NCBI RefSeq assembly: GCF_051622035.1
Contig: NC_135358.1
Coordinates: forward strand, 4,541,501-4,605,500
DNA from: Arctopsyche grandis
Lineage: Eukaryota; Arthropoda; Insecta; Trichoptera; Hydropsychidae
Direction: 5' to 3'
DNA length: 64,000 nt
In this document: positions 12,680 to 25,345 of the stretch, piece after piece
Numbering within the stretch: the stretch's first letter is position 1
Layout of the letters: the number at the start of each line of letters is the position of its first letter
Translations under genes and position numbers: made by a program
Notes under the pieces: model-generated
Database searches by the model: none
The model's input: the letters and a program-made list of their open reading frames with translations, nothing else
Told to the model about the DNA's origin: nothing

Positions 12680-12840
12680 CTTATATACACATACATACAT
12701 ATGTATACACATACATACAAGTATATATATACGTATACACATACACCTATACATACATATATATACACACACACACACATACATACATACACACACACAT
12801 ACATACATACATACACACATACATATATATTATTATTATT
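12680..12840. repeat. (CATA)n/(CA)n compound microsatellite
   Basis: Alternating ACAT, ACAC and ATAT units. All frames through it are simple-repeat artefacts. Confidence 0.95.
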
Positions 12841-12934
12841 ATAATAGTTGTATAATTTATTTAAACTTTGCAACACATTAATGTATTTACAATAAACCTA
12901 AACAATTCAGCTCCTTCTTATATAAATCTAACAG

Positions 12935-13145
12935 AACATTTTTACATACCTCCTTTACGTTTCACATGGCTTTCGTGTTAGTGGTCTCATTTTTATCTCC
13001 TATCTGATCGTTTTCAAACTTTACCATATTGCTCATTTTGGTCATCAATATAAGTAAATGGAGCCTCCTCCATTACGATGGTGCAAATATATCGTGTAAG
13101 ACGCGTTTGTAATTTGCCCGCCGACATTCTATTTGACGTTTACGG
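12935..13145 (-). repeat. Family C repeat, reversed partial copy
   Basis: Reverse of the family C end block (ACATACCTCCTTTACGTTTC, ATTGCTCATTTTGGTCATCA). It forms an inverted arrangement with the copies at 11814-12412. Confidence 0.75.
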
Positions 13146-13149
13146 TTGA

Positions 13150-13667
13150 CGTTTGTTTGTTAGTTTTAAACATAGATGGCAATAGTAAAAAATAAAAAAT
13201 ATTGGTGTTTTTATTCAAAGTAATGTAGAGTTCAAAGATATAGGGAGGATTGCGGGAGAGATAATCAAAGACGATGTTGGTCCATCAATGTACGTTTATT
13301 GTACATTAAGTATACACACGTGCGCGTATGCACCTACCGGTGGCCGTCCAGCCAACGGTTCTACTACTAACTGTCAGTTGGCGTCACACTTCTACCAACT
13401 CACAAACAGTGTACACTCATATGTACCACTGTTTGTACATCACTCCTCAACATTACTCATTACATAATTCACTCACACACATAAAATCCCACATTAATAA
13501 TTTTATATACAAATTATAGAAGAGGTATGTTTTTAAAAAACTTTTTTTTAAACATTTATTATTTAATTTTTGTTTAATGGCTAATGAACTTAATTTTTTG
13601 GTTTCTTTTAACAATTGTATCCTGTTATATCTTAGGCACTACATATTTTTGTATTCTTTGTCTATAA
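13150..13667. other. Unassigned intergenic stretch
   Basis: Low-repeat AT-rich sequence; the short open frame at 13328-13519 has no recognisable content. Confidence 0.5.
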
Positions 13668-14290
13668 TAATTATTATTTATTTATTTATTTAATAGTTTT
13701 GGACCATTGTGGCATTACAGGAAGAACCTAATGCGCCACAATGGCCTACATTTGAAAAATATATAAAAACAAGTAAACTGTAAATAAAGGAAAAAAGCAA
13801 AAGCAGAAAACAATAATAAAAAAAAAGTAACAAAAGGAAAATAATACATCATTCAGAGAGAAAAAAAAAATAACAAAAGTGTAAAAATTAAAAAATAAAA
13901 CCCATAAATCCCATTCTTTGTTTACACTGAATAAAATTAAAATAGTATATAAAAATGTACAAAGGAGAAAGAAAAAGTAAAATAAAATAAAACAAAATAT
14001 GAATAAAAAATAAAATCACAGCGAGGCCCAAATGGAAGAGAGTAGATTAAGATTCCACTCATTCATCACATTCAAATTAAGAAAGTAATGATGAGCGCAG
14101 GTTACCAGATAAATATGTTAAGATAATATCCGATAATCTACGCTCCCCAAGGTGGAAAATATCACATTCAGGGACAGCAGCAACGATTTCATTGAGGAGT
14201 CGAATAGCTCTTGGAATAGGAGCCATTCGAAAAAGAACTGTGCGAGCAGCAGGTACAACCATCAAATGATGATGTCTACCACGCACATAA
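13668..14290 (-). pseudogene. 5'-truncated LINE 3' end, reversed copy
   Basis: The minus strand encodes the C-terminal tail shared with the LINE at 3665-5335 (GRHHHLMVVPAARTVLFRMA, PIPRAIRLLNEIVAA), then an untranslated end with the same hairpin (13701-13746 on the + strand) and an (AAAT)n tail at 13668-13695. Only the last part of the element inserted. The two copies are clearly diverged. Confidence 0.85.
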
Positions 14291-14639
14291 TTATTTAATT
14301 ATATATTATTATTATGTTTTGGCTGATAAAGTTTACCTTCCTGTCGAGTAAAATAATTTTGCACAACCAGTGTTTTGTGGTCATTACCATAATATTGTTC
14401 AATAGCTATAGAGTAATTTACTTTGCTATGTACCGGTAATATTTTACATAGAAGAAAGAGTTTTTAATATTCGTTCTTACAATGATTTTTAGATTTTTTG
14501 TCTACTAAATTTTACGCCACTGTTTAGCATTCAAAGGGTTAAATAAACAAATAAATATATTTTTTTCTCACAAAAACTCACATCCAATCAATCCATCCAC
14601 AGTTAAAAGAAAATACATTCATTGCCGATACAAATAGAA
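14291..14639. other. Unassigned; holds a solitary piggyBac-type end
   Basis: TAGCATTCAAAGGGTTAA at about 14524-14541 matches the inverted end plus TTAA of the elements at 41642-42189 and 49212-49845. No partner end was found nearby. Confidence 0.45.
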
Positions 14640-14965
14640 GAGTGCGCCTACATGTGTACGTAGAGCGGCTAATTAGAGCGGGTGCATTCGTTGCAGTTTA
14701 GACTTCGTGGGGCGCATCACCCCTACTTTGGGGCCACGCAGGGGGGCGCAGTCCCGAGACTCGGCCCCCCTAATAGCAGGGCGCAGGCGCGTTCCACAGT
14801 CGTAGTCTGTTTTAGTTAGCTTGTCGGTCAGTCGCCGCACAGCCTCCGCGGCGAACGCAAGCCGTTTCCTTTGAATCCCGCGAGACGTTCCCGTTACCGT
14901 TCCCGTGGCAACTCGCGACACAACACGCCAACGAACCAAACAAACACGCTGAATATTTCAGTGAA
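14640..14965 (+). promoter_or_regulatory. Candidate core promoter and non-coding first exon of the DIP gene
   Basis: A GC- and CpG-richer island in AT-rich DNA about 3.7 kb upstream of the start codon. It contains TCAGTC at 14828-14833, which matches the arthropod initiator consensus. It ends at GTATGT (14966), a good splice donor that could pair with the acceptor at 18486. No TATA box is obvious. The antisense open frame here looks composition-driven. Transcription evidence is lacking, so this is only a candidate. Confidence 0.3.
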
Positions 14966-15764
14966 GTATGTACACATATAAAACCGCATTTTTATTCAAT
15001 ATGATATATACGCATTCATTCCGCAATCAATTTTTATACGACGTCAATCAAACGTTGGTTCGAGGGGACTCGAAAATTTTCGACGTCAATCACCACCACG
15101 AGTCGACCGTGTGCAGGGGTCGCGAAATTGAATTAGTGGCCCTCTGTATGTGTGGAAAGTTTTGAAACTTTCATGTGTGTGTGTGTGTGTGTGTGTCGTC
15201 GGTTGGTATGTGCATATGTGTATAGGTATATGTAGAGTGTGTGCAAACTTTTGATGCATTCGTTCCGATTCGGATGCGGGTGAAATTCGAATTGGGAATA
15301 GTTTGCCATTTTCCTATTGAACTTTAGTCTCTGATGTGGTTTTTAACTCTCAACATTTTTTTGTTTGGTAAATAATTTTATAAAGCTATTTTTATACAGG
15401 CGGATGAGTAATAGCATAGCTTCTTTATATGTAAATTCGACATGAAACATTTTTGCGATAAATGTCTTTTTATTTTTTTGGTTAAATAATATATTGGCAA
15501 TATTGAAATTTTCTCTCTTATATGATATTAAAATTATTATATATTTTAAATAAAATTGTATATGATTGTAATTTAGACTACAGATTATATTTAATCAAAT
15601 TGGTATTTCAATTACTGATTTTTATTTAGATAGATTGTTATAAAACTAGTTGCATTGAAGTAAAATTTGGATAAAAATAAACACAATTATAAAAGTTTTA
15701 AATCCATTTTCGCTATGAATAGCAGTGAAAATCGGCGACTGTTAAAATAGTAAAAAATTTGAAT
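14966..15764. other. Upstream flank with a (TG)n run
   Basis: (TG)n at about 15174-15196. The remaining sequence is unassigned; it would be a 5' UTR intron if the 14.9-kb exon is real. Confidence 0.5.
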
Positions 15765-16080
15765 CTTTAAAATGCTTTTTATTACAACTAAATTTTGTTC
15801 ACAATACATCTTATATACTCGTACATATATTTTAATAGCTACTGATTTACTGATCATTCTCTATTTGACATTTATTTTTTTAGTAATTATAGTATTATTT
15901 TATTTTAATGTAAGTGTACATACAACATAATAGGAAAAAGGGGTGCAAAAATCTATTAACAATTTTTATAAATGCTCATAATAGATTTTATATATATGTA
16001 GCATTAACTTAAGACTATCTAAAATCGACGATCTAAAGCAGATTGTGCTAAGGTAATCTGAGTATGAGATAACTGTACTT
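15765..16080 (+). repeat. Family D repeat, copy 2
   Basis: Matches AATGCTTTTTATTA, TTTTAATAGCTACTGAT and CATAATAGGAAAAAG of the family. Confidence 0.72.
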
Positions 16081-17329
16081 AATATTTAAAAATTTTATGT
16101 TGCCACATTCTTACCAAAGTAAAAAGCCTCTATAAATCAAAACAGATTTCTTTTATTCAATTTGCAGGTCAAGAGTTTTGTTTTATAGTACATGTTTATA
16201 TATGTATATACAATATAAAGGATAGCTTGGATATATGTATATACATATAGAATAGATAAGAGATTGTTTTGTCACTTAAAAATTGAATTATACTCAAATT
16301 CAATTTCAAAGACAAGTAAATTGAAACTATTTAAAGTTTTTATACAAATTAAAACATTACTAGTAATACGTTGTTACAATTATTTTTTAAAGATCTAAAT
16401 TATACTATAATCCCTAGCTAATCCTTGGAATAAACATCAACACAAACTCACCCCAATCGAAATGCATACAAATAAATTATACGATATGTAAATCAGTGGC
16501 GCATATTTTACAAAATGACAAACGTTTCCCGCTTTCATTCGACCTCGAAACAACCGACATCAACAATAGCAGTGTCTTGCACGATAAATAATTGCAAAGC
16601 ATTTCGTGCAAGCAACATTTGAATTTGGGTTGTGTGCGGGGGGTGTCTTTAGGAAAAGGGATGGTACACCGGGTTGACCCTGCGGGTCCCATTTTCATCA
16701 TCGGTCGCCCTTTACACGAAATTGGGAAAACGCTTAAATTTTAATAGGGCCTTCGCCCCGTCCGACTGAATATTTTAATTTGCGAATAAATTAGACTGTC
16801 TTAATTAAATTTCACTATTGTCCTGTCCGCGCGCTCCATGTTGCTCGCTTAACGTCAATATTTGAACGTTAACCGACGCGTCCCAGTCGGCTAGTCGCTT
16901 CTGTTATTTTACAATTAACGTTTTGACAACACCCCGCCATCGTTTCGCCTCATGAAAATAAACAATAATTGTATTTTTACATATGCGGCTGTATAATGGA
17001 GGGAAAATATTGCGAGCTTTTTAAATTCCCACCGTGTATATAAAAGAGATTTCATTTTTAAAGCATAACCATTCGTAGACGTACTATAATGCTTTTATTA
17101 AAGTTAAATATGTATGTTATACAATTCATTTCAGTGTAATTTCAAAACCGTTTGAATAACTCGTTTCATAATACTAAAAAGTATTGGAAAATAGTTATAA
17201 AACAATTTCATCCAGAAAGGTTTCAATCATAATAATTTTTTTTAATTTTCAAATGATATCATTTTTTTAAATAGGCGTGTTTCAAAAATAATAGCATATA
17301 ATGCCACATTAAAAACCCATTCCATTTTA
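16081..17329. other. Unassigned, with GC-richer island at about 16480-16980
   Basis: The island is low in repeats and could be regulatory. The open frame at 16477-16701 (reverse) has no recognisable domain. Confidence 0.45.
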
Positions 17330-17560
17330 AATAAATAATAATTGTAGATAGGTGTTTGAACTTCTCTACACTAACATTAAAATAAGAAGATACTATAAAT
17401 ACTAATAAGAAAAATAATGTGTAAAATTGATAATGATCATAGAATCAGAAGCTACATATTATTATAGAATTAACATCAAATGTTTAAAAATGATTAGAAT
17501 TGGCATCAGATGCTTAAAAATGACAAAAATAATTTAAAAATCTAAATTAATAATATGTAA
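17330..17560 (-). repeat. Diverged family D repeat with internal duplication
   Basis: Relics of the TAGATAGGTGTTTGAAC...AATGATCAT...AATCAGAAGCT pattern. A ~29-bp unit ending TTAAAAATGA occurs twice (about 17463-17524). Confidence 0.5.
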
Positions 17561-18486
17561 TGTAATCTTTTTTGCAACTTTTATTTATCATAAAATTCAT
17601 ACAAATTTTCGAAATCTATGTATATCTTTAAAAAAAATTCTAAAATAAAATCTTGAGATGAAGTCATCTTCTCCTTTCAGACTCTCCTGTCAGACTTCTC
17701 TTTTCCTCAATTATGGCAATAGAGAAATTATTCTTCAATATGCTATTTATATCCACCATAGGCATGTTTCAATTTTTTTTATTTTTTTGATAAATCAAAT
17801 AAATCAAAAATCAATTACATAATACGTTTGAATGGACAAGGCGCTGGGTCCAGCCCTCTTAAGAATGACTTTTTGATTTATATATTTGAAATATATTGCA
17901 ATATTAATTCTTTCATCTAATCTTTAAATTTAGTCTTAAAGTTAAACCACTGATGTTTTTATAACTATGAAATTGGTATCCAAGTGATTTTTGACCCTAT
18001 TATTATTATAAACCACACAATTTAAGGCAATTAAATAAAAATACATATACATGTGTATGTATGTGAATATACAAATTTTTGATTTACTTATAATATTATG
18101 TATATCTACAGAATAACAAACTTTCTCAAATGATTTGTTTATTCAAAAAATAATAATATGATTTGAAAAGTTTTAATGAATAGACGATGAAAATTCTCGG
18201 AACGCCTTTCAATCTTTGAGCTTATGATATTGCCAAGCCATACGGAAGGAAATCGTTTGTGGGTTTCTGAATAATATTTAAAAAAAAATACACATTCATG
18301 TATTATATTACGTATGTAAGCTTTTATCGTTCAATGCATATTCATGAGCGTGTGCGATTGAGCCATTTGTAAATGTGAAATTTAGCAGAACGCGCGCGCA
18401 CAGTAGCGGTGCGTGCTTCACGTGAATAAAAATAAAATTATCGTTTTTATTATATTACATTGTTATCATTTTTTTACATTTTTCAG
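17561..18486. other. Proximal upstream flank of the DIP gene
   Basis: Mostly AT-rich. The segment 18340-18425 is CpG-rich (GCGCGCGCAC) and includes CACGTG (about 18419-18424), an E-box core. A start site here is an alternative to the 14.9-kb candidate. Confidence 0.4.
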
Positions 18487-18688
18487 AATGACCGTGTATG
18501 TCCGCGTTAGCAACGGCTGCAGCTTTCGACATTTTGACAGAAGCGTAACATACGCCGAATAGGCGGGAAAAGGGAGAGAGAGAGAGACGCTTCGCGATGA
18601 CGAGCGAGTTTCAAACTGACACCGACGATGAGTGAGAATAGTTTGTGAACATTTTAACACTTCAATGACCTGAACTCTTGTCGGGAAG
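18487..18688 (+). promoter_or_regulatory. 5' untranslated segment with a two-codon uORF and strong start context
   Basis: This stretch precedes the DIP start codon. A good acceptor-like sequence (T-rich tract ending TTTTTCAG at 18486) suggests it is the 5' part of exon 1 behind a non-coding exon, but transcription could also start here. ATG-ACC-TGA at 18665-18673 is a minimal uORF in the same frame as the main ATG, so its TGA is also the in-frame stop that excludes an upstream extension. Further upstream ATGs occur at about 18488 and 18597. The main ATG has A at -3 and G at +4. The exact 5' boundary is inferred. Confidence 0.5.
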
Positions 18689-18749
18689 ATGGGAGCACCT
18701 AATTGCGCATTCTTCCTGTCCGTGCTGGTCTTCCTCGTCACCGCCGATG
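18689..18749 (+). CDS. DIP exon 1: signal peptide
   Basis: Encodes residues 1-20 plus the first base of codon 21 and ends at a GTAAG donor (18750). The peptide is a short polar start (MGAPNCA) followed by a hydrophobic core (FFLSVLVFLV) and TAD, a typical N-terminal signal peptide for a secreted or GPI-anchored Ig protein. The start is supported by an in-frame TGA six codons upstream (18671-18673) and by the Kozak-like context. The phase-1 donor matches the phase of both exon 2 and exon 3. Assignment of this exon to the same gene rests on frame, phase and the expected domain order; the next certain exon is 36 kb away, so cDNA would be needed for proof. Confidence 0.8.
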
Positions 18750-19249
18750 GTAAGAAATTTCGCCTTTATTAAATTCTAACCTTATGCGTAATGTATCATA
18801 ATTTATTTCAATATGAACTGAATTTTTTTTTAATTAAATCTAAATATATGTATGTTTATACAAAATAATCAATTTACCATGTCACAAATACATACATACA
18901 TGTAGTCGAAAAACATTTTTCACTTGCTTTCGATAACAAAAGTAATGAAAAGAGGGAATGAATTGTGACTTTCGGTGATACTTTTTTATTATATATATAT
19001 TTTTTTTTATAAAATTACTATTAAGTAAAAGCATTCAAAATCTGAAAGAGATTGTAGATTTGGATTTTAGATAATCATCCAGATCGTACGTACATACCTA
19101 ATAGGATTATTATGTACATAAAACTTGTGATGAGAAGATTTTGTTTCAAATTTCAAAAAATAGCAAAACGATCATTTTACAAAGTATATAGTTGAAATTG
19201 ATTATTTGTAATAAAAAGATATGGCTCGAGTCCTATACATAAATTTAAA

Positions 19250-19745
19250 TACAGTTTAATTTAAAAATATTTTTAAAGAATTGATTAATGAATCTTTACA
19301 TTTTGGAGACAATAACGATGAAAGGTGATCTAATTAAAGTCTAAAAAATTAAAAGTTTAACTATAACTCGTTTAACAATAACAGTAATCTGAAAGATCAC
19401 ACTTTTGGACTCTAAATAGATATTTACTTCAAAATAATTAGGGAATCCTTCTTTCAAACAGAGTGCTTAAAATTTGGAAAAGTCCTTTAAATGAATTGAT
19501 AACTTCCTTAAAATAAATGGGTTTTTTTATGTAAAGTTTATCTTTTATTTTTTCACTTATTTATTTTAGTTTCGCCTATTTTGAGTAGTCACTATTCTAT
19601 TTTCGGTGGTTTATTCATTTTTTATTTACTATTTTATTTGATATTTGTATATCTGTACTACTCTATAAGTATTGTAAAACTCCTTGGTCTATCAGCTTTG
19701 CCATATTACCTAAGTATTCTTAAATAATTAAATAAATAAATAATA
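19250..19745 (+). pseudogene. CR1-like LINE 3' relic, highly decayed
   Basis: Same pattern as 28240-28950: remnants of LETITMKGDLIKV-like sequence and a CTTGGTCTATCAGCTTTGCC end, followed by an AAATAAATAAATAAT tail. The frame is destroyed. Confidence 0.5.
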
Positions 19746-20504
19746 CAAAAACTCAAGCAAAATCATTTAAGTCGTGAAATGATCAATCAATTGACTTGTT
19801 AAAAAATATTAATAAATAATTCCATTAAATTAAATTTGAGCATCAATATGCTTAATCCTATTGTGCTAAAAGAGATTTATTTCAAACAATATCTGAGGAA
19901 ATTCTATATATACATCCAATATTGATGAATAATTTCAAAAGATTATTTTACATATGCATATGTACATACATACATACGTGTGAAGGTGTGAGCGTTTATT
20001 TATTGCGCGGTTTTGAAAGCTATTGAGATATTATATTTTACGATTCGAGTGAAAGGTATTTATTGCTCTCCTTCTGTTTATGATTTATTCAAAAAATTTG
20101 TACGGCGCATTGTTAGAAATAAATTAGAAAAATATTCGCGCACAATAAAAGTAAAATATTGGATGCGACATAAATACGAATGAAATCCGAAAATTTATCG
20201 AATGGAAATGCGACGAAAAGCTCTTATACAAAAGGAAAAGTTATCGGTGGCCTCACAGAAATTCTCCTGTGGCCGCATGCGGTAAACGTGGCCGCAACGA
20301 AAAACACTCGGCCCGCATGTACACATATGAACGTGTCTATACGTACTCCCGAAACTTTCTACGTATATTCTGCTATTTATTTTTTTTTTTTTCCATTTAA
20401 TTAAGCCGACAAACCCGCTATAAAAATTTTGCAAAGCGTAACAGGCCTGTTAATAAATTCGTCATAATAGAAACATATATTCTATAAGTACATATATATG
20501 AACA

Positions 20505-21055
20505 TTTACTGTTTTTTTACATACCTCCTTTACATTTCACATGGCTTTCGTGTTAGTGGTCATTTTTATCTCTTATCCGATCGTTTTCATACTTTGCCAT
20601 ATTGCTCATTTTGGTCATCAATACACGTTAATGTAACGTCTGCCATTACGTTGGAGATAAAATATCGTATACAACGCGTTTTAAAAACGGAGCCCGTAAA
20701 CCTTCCTGACGTTTAATAAGCGTTCGTCCAGTGTCTTCTAACCTGTTCGCCTTGATATGGCCATATAAGATTTTAATTGTTTAAACGCCTATAATTCACT
20801 CTTTGTTTTATAAAATTTGCTCTATAGGCTCTCGTTATCTCTAATATTTAAATATTTATAGTTTTAACTCTCATATGTATATATAAATTTCAAATTTGGC
20901 GTCTAGCTTCATGTAATGTAATACACGATATATATTGATTTTTGGCCAAATATGTCAAATCTGACATTTCACTGTATATCTCATCAGTCGGTTTTATCTG
21001 CGAGATAAGTATTCAATAAGAAGTTATGTTGTATCTAATCGTTAATATGATTTAC
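20505..21055 (-). repeat. Family C repeat, long copy
   Basis: Nearly collinear with 34425-35010 in reverse: from ACATACCTCCTTTACATTTC through CATATTGCTCATTTTGGTCA to AAGAAGTTATGTTGTATCTA. No (TA)n expansion in this copy, only a short TATATA. No conserved coding frame. Confidence 0.8.
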
Positions 21056-21929
21056 AATAAACTTACATACATTTAGTTTTTTACAATAAGCTTAAATACA
21101 TACATCACATACACTTATTTTTAGTTATCAGCCGATTTATTATAAACAGAAGTCAAAACAATTAAATACATTAATAAAAAACATGAATGAATTACGTATG
21201 TATGTATACTAAAATACTATCATCAAAATTTTCAATAAATTTCATTCAAAAATACTATAAAGTTTATTTCGAATGGTCTGCATTTTGCTGAAAGGTTTGA
21301 TTATTTTTGGTTTTCCGATAAGCATAAAATATTCCAACTAAAGTTTTACAGTCTTGTTGTTTTCTTTCAAGTATGAAAGATTTAAAACTGAACATTGAAA
21401 GCATGAGATTTCTTTTTATTTAGAATTCTTTTTATATCGTTTGAAAAAATATAATTAATAATAAATAAATTTATATATATATATATCATTTTTATAGTGT
21501 GAAATTGATAAAAAATGTATAAAAATTTCACCAATAGACGATAACTTATCGGAAAGTCGAAAAAATTTAATTAGTTATATTTATCAATTATTTTTTTAAT
21601 ATATTAAATTTTTTATATACTTATTAGCCGATTACTTCCTCTACAATATACAAATTGTCAGTAAATAAAATATTGTGACGTTAAGATTACTTGAGCTCAA
21701 AATTTCAACTGATGTGTATTCAGTATATATGTTAATATGTATACATACATATATGTAGATTAGGCCACAACGAAAAACACGAATTTTGGATTTTCGTCGA
21801 TTGATCTAAATAACTATATAATTAAATATAATTGTATTAAGGGAACGATAAATAAAAAAATCATCGATTTCATTCAAGTATTTAAAATTAATTATTTTTA
21901 TTAAATTATATAACTGATTAGTGAAGGAA

Positions 21930-22285
21930 AATATATATGAGAGATAATGAGAGCCTATAATGCAAATTTTATAAGATATAGTGTGAAAATGATAAAGTTA
22001 TAGACGTTAAAACAATTAAAATCTGACAAAACTAGTGGTGGGGCTGAAAGTCAAACAAACAGGCTACTGGCTATTGACAGTGGGTGAGCTGTCACCATTT
22101 TTGAATTCTTTAACATGTTTATTACGATTATATTTCACCATCAACTTAGCGGACCCAATTGAAATCTCTATCGGCGGCTAAACCTCGCAAAATGGGAAAG
22201 TTTCAAAGTGATTAGAAGAGTGTTAGAAGTTTTTCAGACTAATTGACGAAGTGAAACTAATAAAAACGTTGTTATAAATAAATAT
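21930..22285 (+). repeat. Family C repeat, diverged copy
   Basis: Shares GAGATAATGAGAGCCTATAA and TTACGATTATATTTCACCAT with the family; the distal half is rearranged. Confidence 0.6.
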
Positions 22286-22364
22286 AAAAAAAAATCATAG
22301 TCATCTATTTCAGTAAAAAGAGTCATTTATGATTAATTTTGGTAGATTAACGAGAATTCAAAGT

Positions 22365-22510
22365 CACAAATAGGTTTTTGAGCCCTTTTTCCTATTATGC
22401 TGTATATTAACATAAGAATAATATAATACTATGATTACTAACAAAATTAAATTAAAAATTAAAAATAGAAAATGATCAGTAGATCAGTAGCTATTAAAAT
22501 AGATATATCA
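22365..22510 (-). repeat. Family D repeat fragment
   Basis: ATAGGTTTTTGAGCCC...CCTATTATGCTGTATATTAA...GATCAGTAGCTATTAAAATA. Confidence 0.72.
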
Positions 22511-23484
22511 CAAATTTCGCCCAAAAGTCCCCCATACGTTAAAATACGAAAAGTAATTTGAATTGAATTCATAATTTAGCCAAAATTAAAATGAACCTCA
22601 ACTGCATATCTCAATGAATAAATAGCTTCCAAACTGAAAATGTTCAACCACCTTTGAGTTTCATACATCTTGTTTGAATAATCATATTAATATGAAGCTG
22701 AATTACATCTACATATGTATGTACATACGTGAGCATATTTTAATTAAAATTTTACTCCAACTGCACTACCAAACCCTATTTACCTATACAACCACACTTT
22801 TGGCGTTATGTGTTATTACATTCAATAAATTTTTAAGCATCCAGTCGAAATTTGAAAACGTAATCGCGTTTCGAATGCTAAGCTCGGCGCAAGTTTTCCA
22901 ATAAAGTTAATATAATAATACTCGTTAATGGAGCGTAAAATTCATACAACACAGGACCAAAACAAACCGATAGCCGTAACTCATCACTACGTTACAACAT
23001 TATACCCCACCAAGGGTTATATAATACATAAGTCTGTGTGTGTGTGTTCGTTTGTGTAACCAGGTAGATTTATTTCAGTTACACTATAATAATTAACGAT
23101 AATTTATGCAGCCATAAAACGTGTATTCAAGGAAACTATAGAGTAAATATATTATTTATAGTACGTAGGCGTACATTTTGGAATAATTTATCACAATTTC
23201 GCCTTATGTAGTATTTGCAATTTTTACACCACCACATCAAAAGCTACCTATGGTAGCCTTTATTATGTACATACATATATAATATGCATCTATGTACTAT
23301 TTTATTGATTGAATATTTTTTATTACACATATGGGCGGGTAAACCGCCTCAATGTAGTTTAATCGATTTAAAGAGTGTTTTAAATAGCTTGATATATAAA
23401 ATTTCCTCATTAGACATATTCATATATAATATTTACACGTACATACATATATATAATATGTATATGTACGAACATTTTGTTGAT

Positions 23485-23670
23485 TTTTAAATGCTTTTTA
23501 TAATTACTAAATTATGTTCATAATATATCTTATATATATTTTAATAGCTACTTATCTACTGATCATTTTCTATTTTACAGTTTTAATTTAATTTTGTTAG
23601 TATTCATACAATTATATTATTATAATGTTAATGTACAGCATAAATGAAAGAGAGCCCAAAAACGTACAAA
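23485..23670 (+). repeat. Family D repeat fragment
   Basis: TTTTTAAATGCTTTTTATAA, then TTTTAATAGCTACTTATC and AATGTTAATGTACAGCATAA. Confidence 0.68.
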
Positions 23671-23786
23671 AATGTACATTATATAATATGTACATACGTA
23701 CATAACATTTCAATGCTAGAGGGATTACGTATTTATCAATCATTATAATAAAACTGTATCGGATTTTAGATTTATTTGTTATTTAT

Positions 23787-24231
23787 ACCAGGAAAGTTTA
23801 ACAGGTAACTCCAATGCGCCTTCCTGGCCAGAAATATTGTACATTTGATACAAGTTTTATTACTGTTAAACAAAGTAAATACATATTTATTAACATCCAC
23901 ATAGATATTTGGTCAAATTTGTAAATTTGCAGCATTTTATATAATTCAGCGAAATTCGAGATTGATGAAAACTCGAAATTTGCGAGAAAATGGGTAATAT
24001 TGCATTTCAATGGAACCGTTTCAATGAAAATCGGAAAAATTGGCTAAATTAAAATCGGATAAATGAAATTAAATCACTAAATGAAATTAAATACTAAATT
24101 AAATCGGATAAATTAAAATCGGATAAATAGGAAACGATCAACCTGGAGTCACATCCTAGGAGTCACAGCAAAAACTAGTGGGATTAGAACCGGTGACCAT
24201 TTTGTTCAAAGCATTATATGCTAATCTGCTG
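23787..24231 (-). mobile_element. Diverged tRNA-derived SINE
   Basis: Carries the terminal hairpin region (ACCAGGAAAG...GCGCCTTCCTGGCC), the AACCGTTTCAATG body and a decayed head (GGGATTAGAACCGGTGACCA in reverse). A short internal tandem duplication (AAATCGGATAAAT units) lies at about 24050-24130. Confidence 0.65.
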
Positions 24232-24285
24232 TTTATTAGATAAATAATTAGTAAAATTAATATATAAATAAAAGATAAATACGCA

Positions 24286-24450
24286 CATATAGCATAGATC
24301 AATGGTTACCCTGAGATGCTCTCAATTGTGTGGTCACGGGTTCTATCCCGTGTGCTGCTGGCCAAACCTTGGATATGGGACTCCAAGGTCGATCTTTTCC
24401 TATCAGAGTTTGCCAAATTATCTGAATTCATTATATCAATACAGAAAATT
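24286..24450 (+). mobile_element. SINE 5' half with tRNA-like head
   Basis: A tRNA-like start (TAGCATAGATCAATGGTTAC) and B box (CACGGGTTCTATCCCG), then body CTGCTGGCCAAACC and CCTATCAGAGTTTGCCAAAT. It is truncated. Confidence 0.65.
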
Positions 24451-25323
24451 GCCAACGTGTCCCATTTCTTTCGCAAAAATTCGAGCTATTCAGCATCTCG
24501 ATTTTCGCTGATTAGAAAATGCTGCTAAAATTTGTCCACAGATGTCTCTGCGGTTATTAATCAGCTAACTTGGTTAATAATCAGTCACCTTGTTTTTTTT
24601 TACTTTCCGCCCCCCACTCGTTTTGTCAGATTTTAATTGCTTAAACGCCTGAAAATTTTCACACTATATCTTATAAGAATTGCAGTATTCAAGGTAAAAT
24701 ACTTGTTAGGGGAAACAGAATATTATTTTTTAACGGATGAAATGCCTGCTTTATGTATTTTCCACTAGGTTAAATGTAGGAAAATTTTTCATTTTAATCT
24801 CTTCTAAAGGTTCGAGTATTTATTAGATAAATTTCAGTGAAAAAATAACAGTGTAGATTTGATTAATCCGATGTATAATTCTGATTATGCTACATATAAT
24901 TTGAATCTTAGGATTTTATGTTTACAATATGCATTCGTTTTACCGGCTAGTTATAACTTTGATTATACTGTGCGAGAATTTTATTTTAATATTTTGTGTT
25001 GAAAAAAATTCTCTATTTCGTCTTGTTTACTGAAGTAACTTACGCGAAATGCTCTCTCTGTGAAAGTTTGTTGTTTTAAAAATGTTTTCAAACTTTACTA
25101 AATAAAAATAAAAATAATAATAATATAAAAAAAAATACTCAACCCCGGAAATCTCGTCTCTTTCGGGCGCGAACTTCTCGAAATTAAATTTAGCAAGTTA
25201 TACGAAACGTATATCATCTGCGAAATTTGTATTCGGCGCGCGTTCGACTTTTGCGAGTCGTCGAAATCGCAGAAATGATGGCTCGGTGAATATGCCGTTT
25301 GAAAGACAATATTGCTTATTTAT

Positions 25324-25345
25324 ACAGACAGACAGACAGACAGAC
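25324..25345. repeat. (ACAG)n microsatellite
   Basis: Five and a half ACAG units inside a GC-richer island. Confidence 0.9.

Noticed and set aside
12614..12881. Several frames of 60-82 codons
   Set aside because: Translations of the CATA/CA microsatellite.
14673..14939. 88-codon minus-strand frame
   Set aside because: Arg-rich translation of a CpG island; no homology recognised. The island is treated as possible promoter instead.
18466..18741. 91-codon minus-strand frame
   Set aside because: Shadow of DIP exon 1 and its leader.
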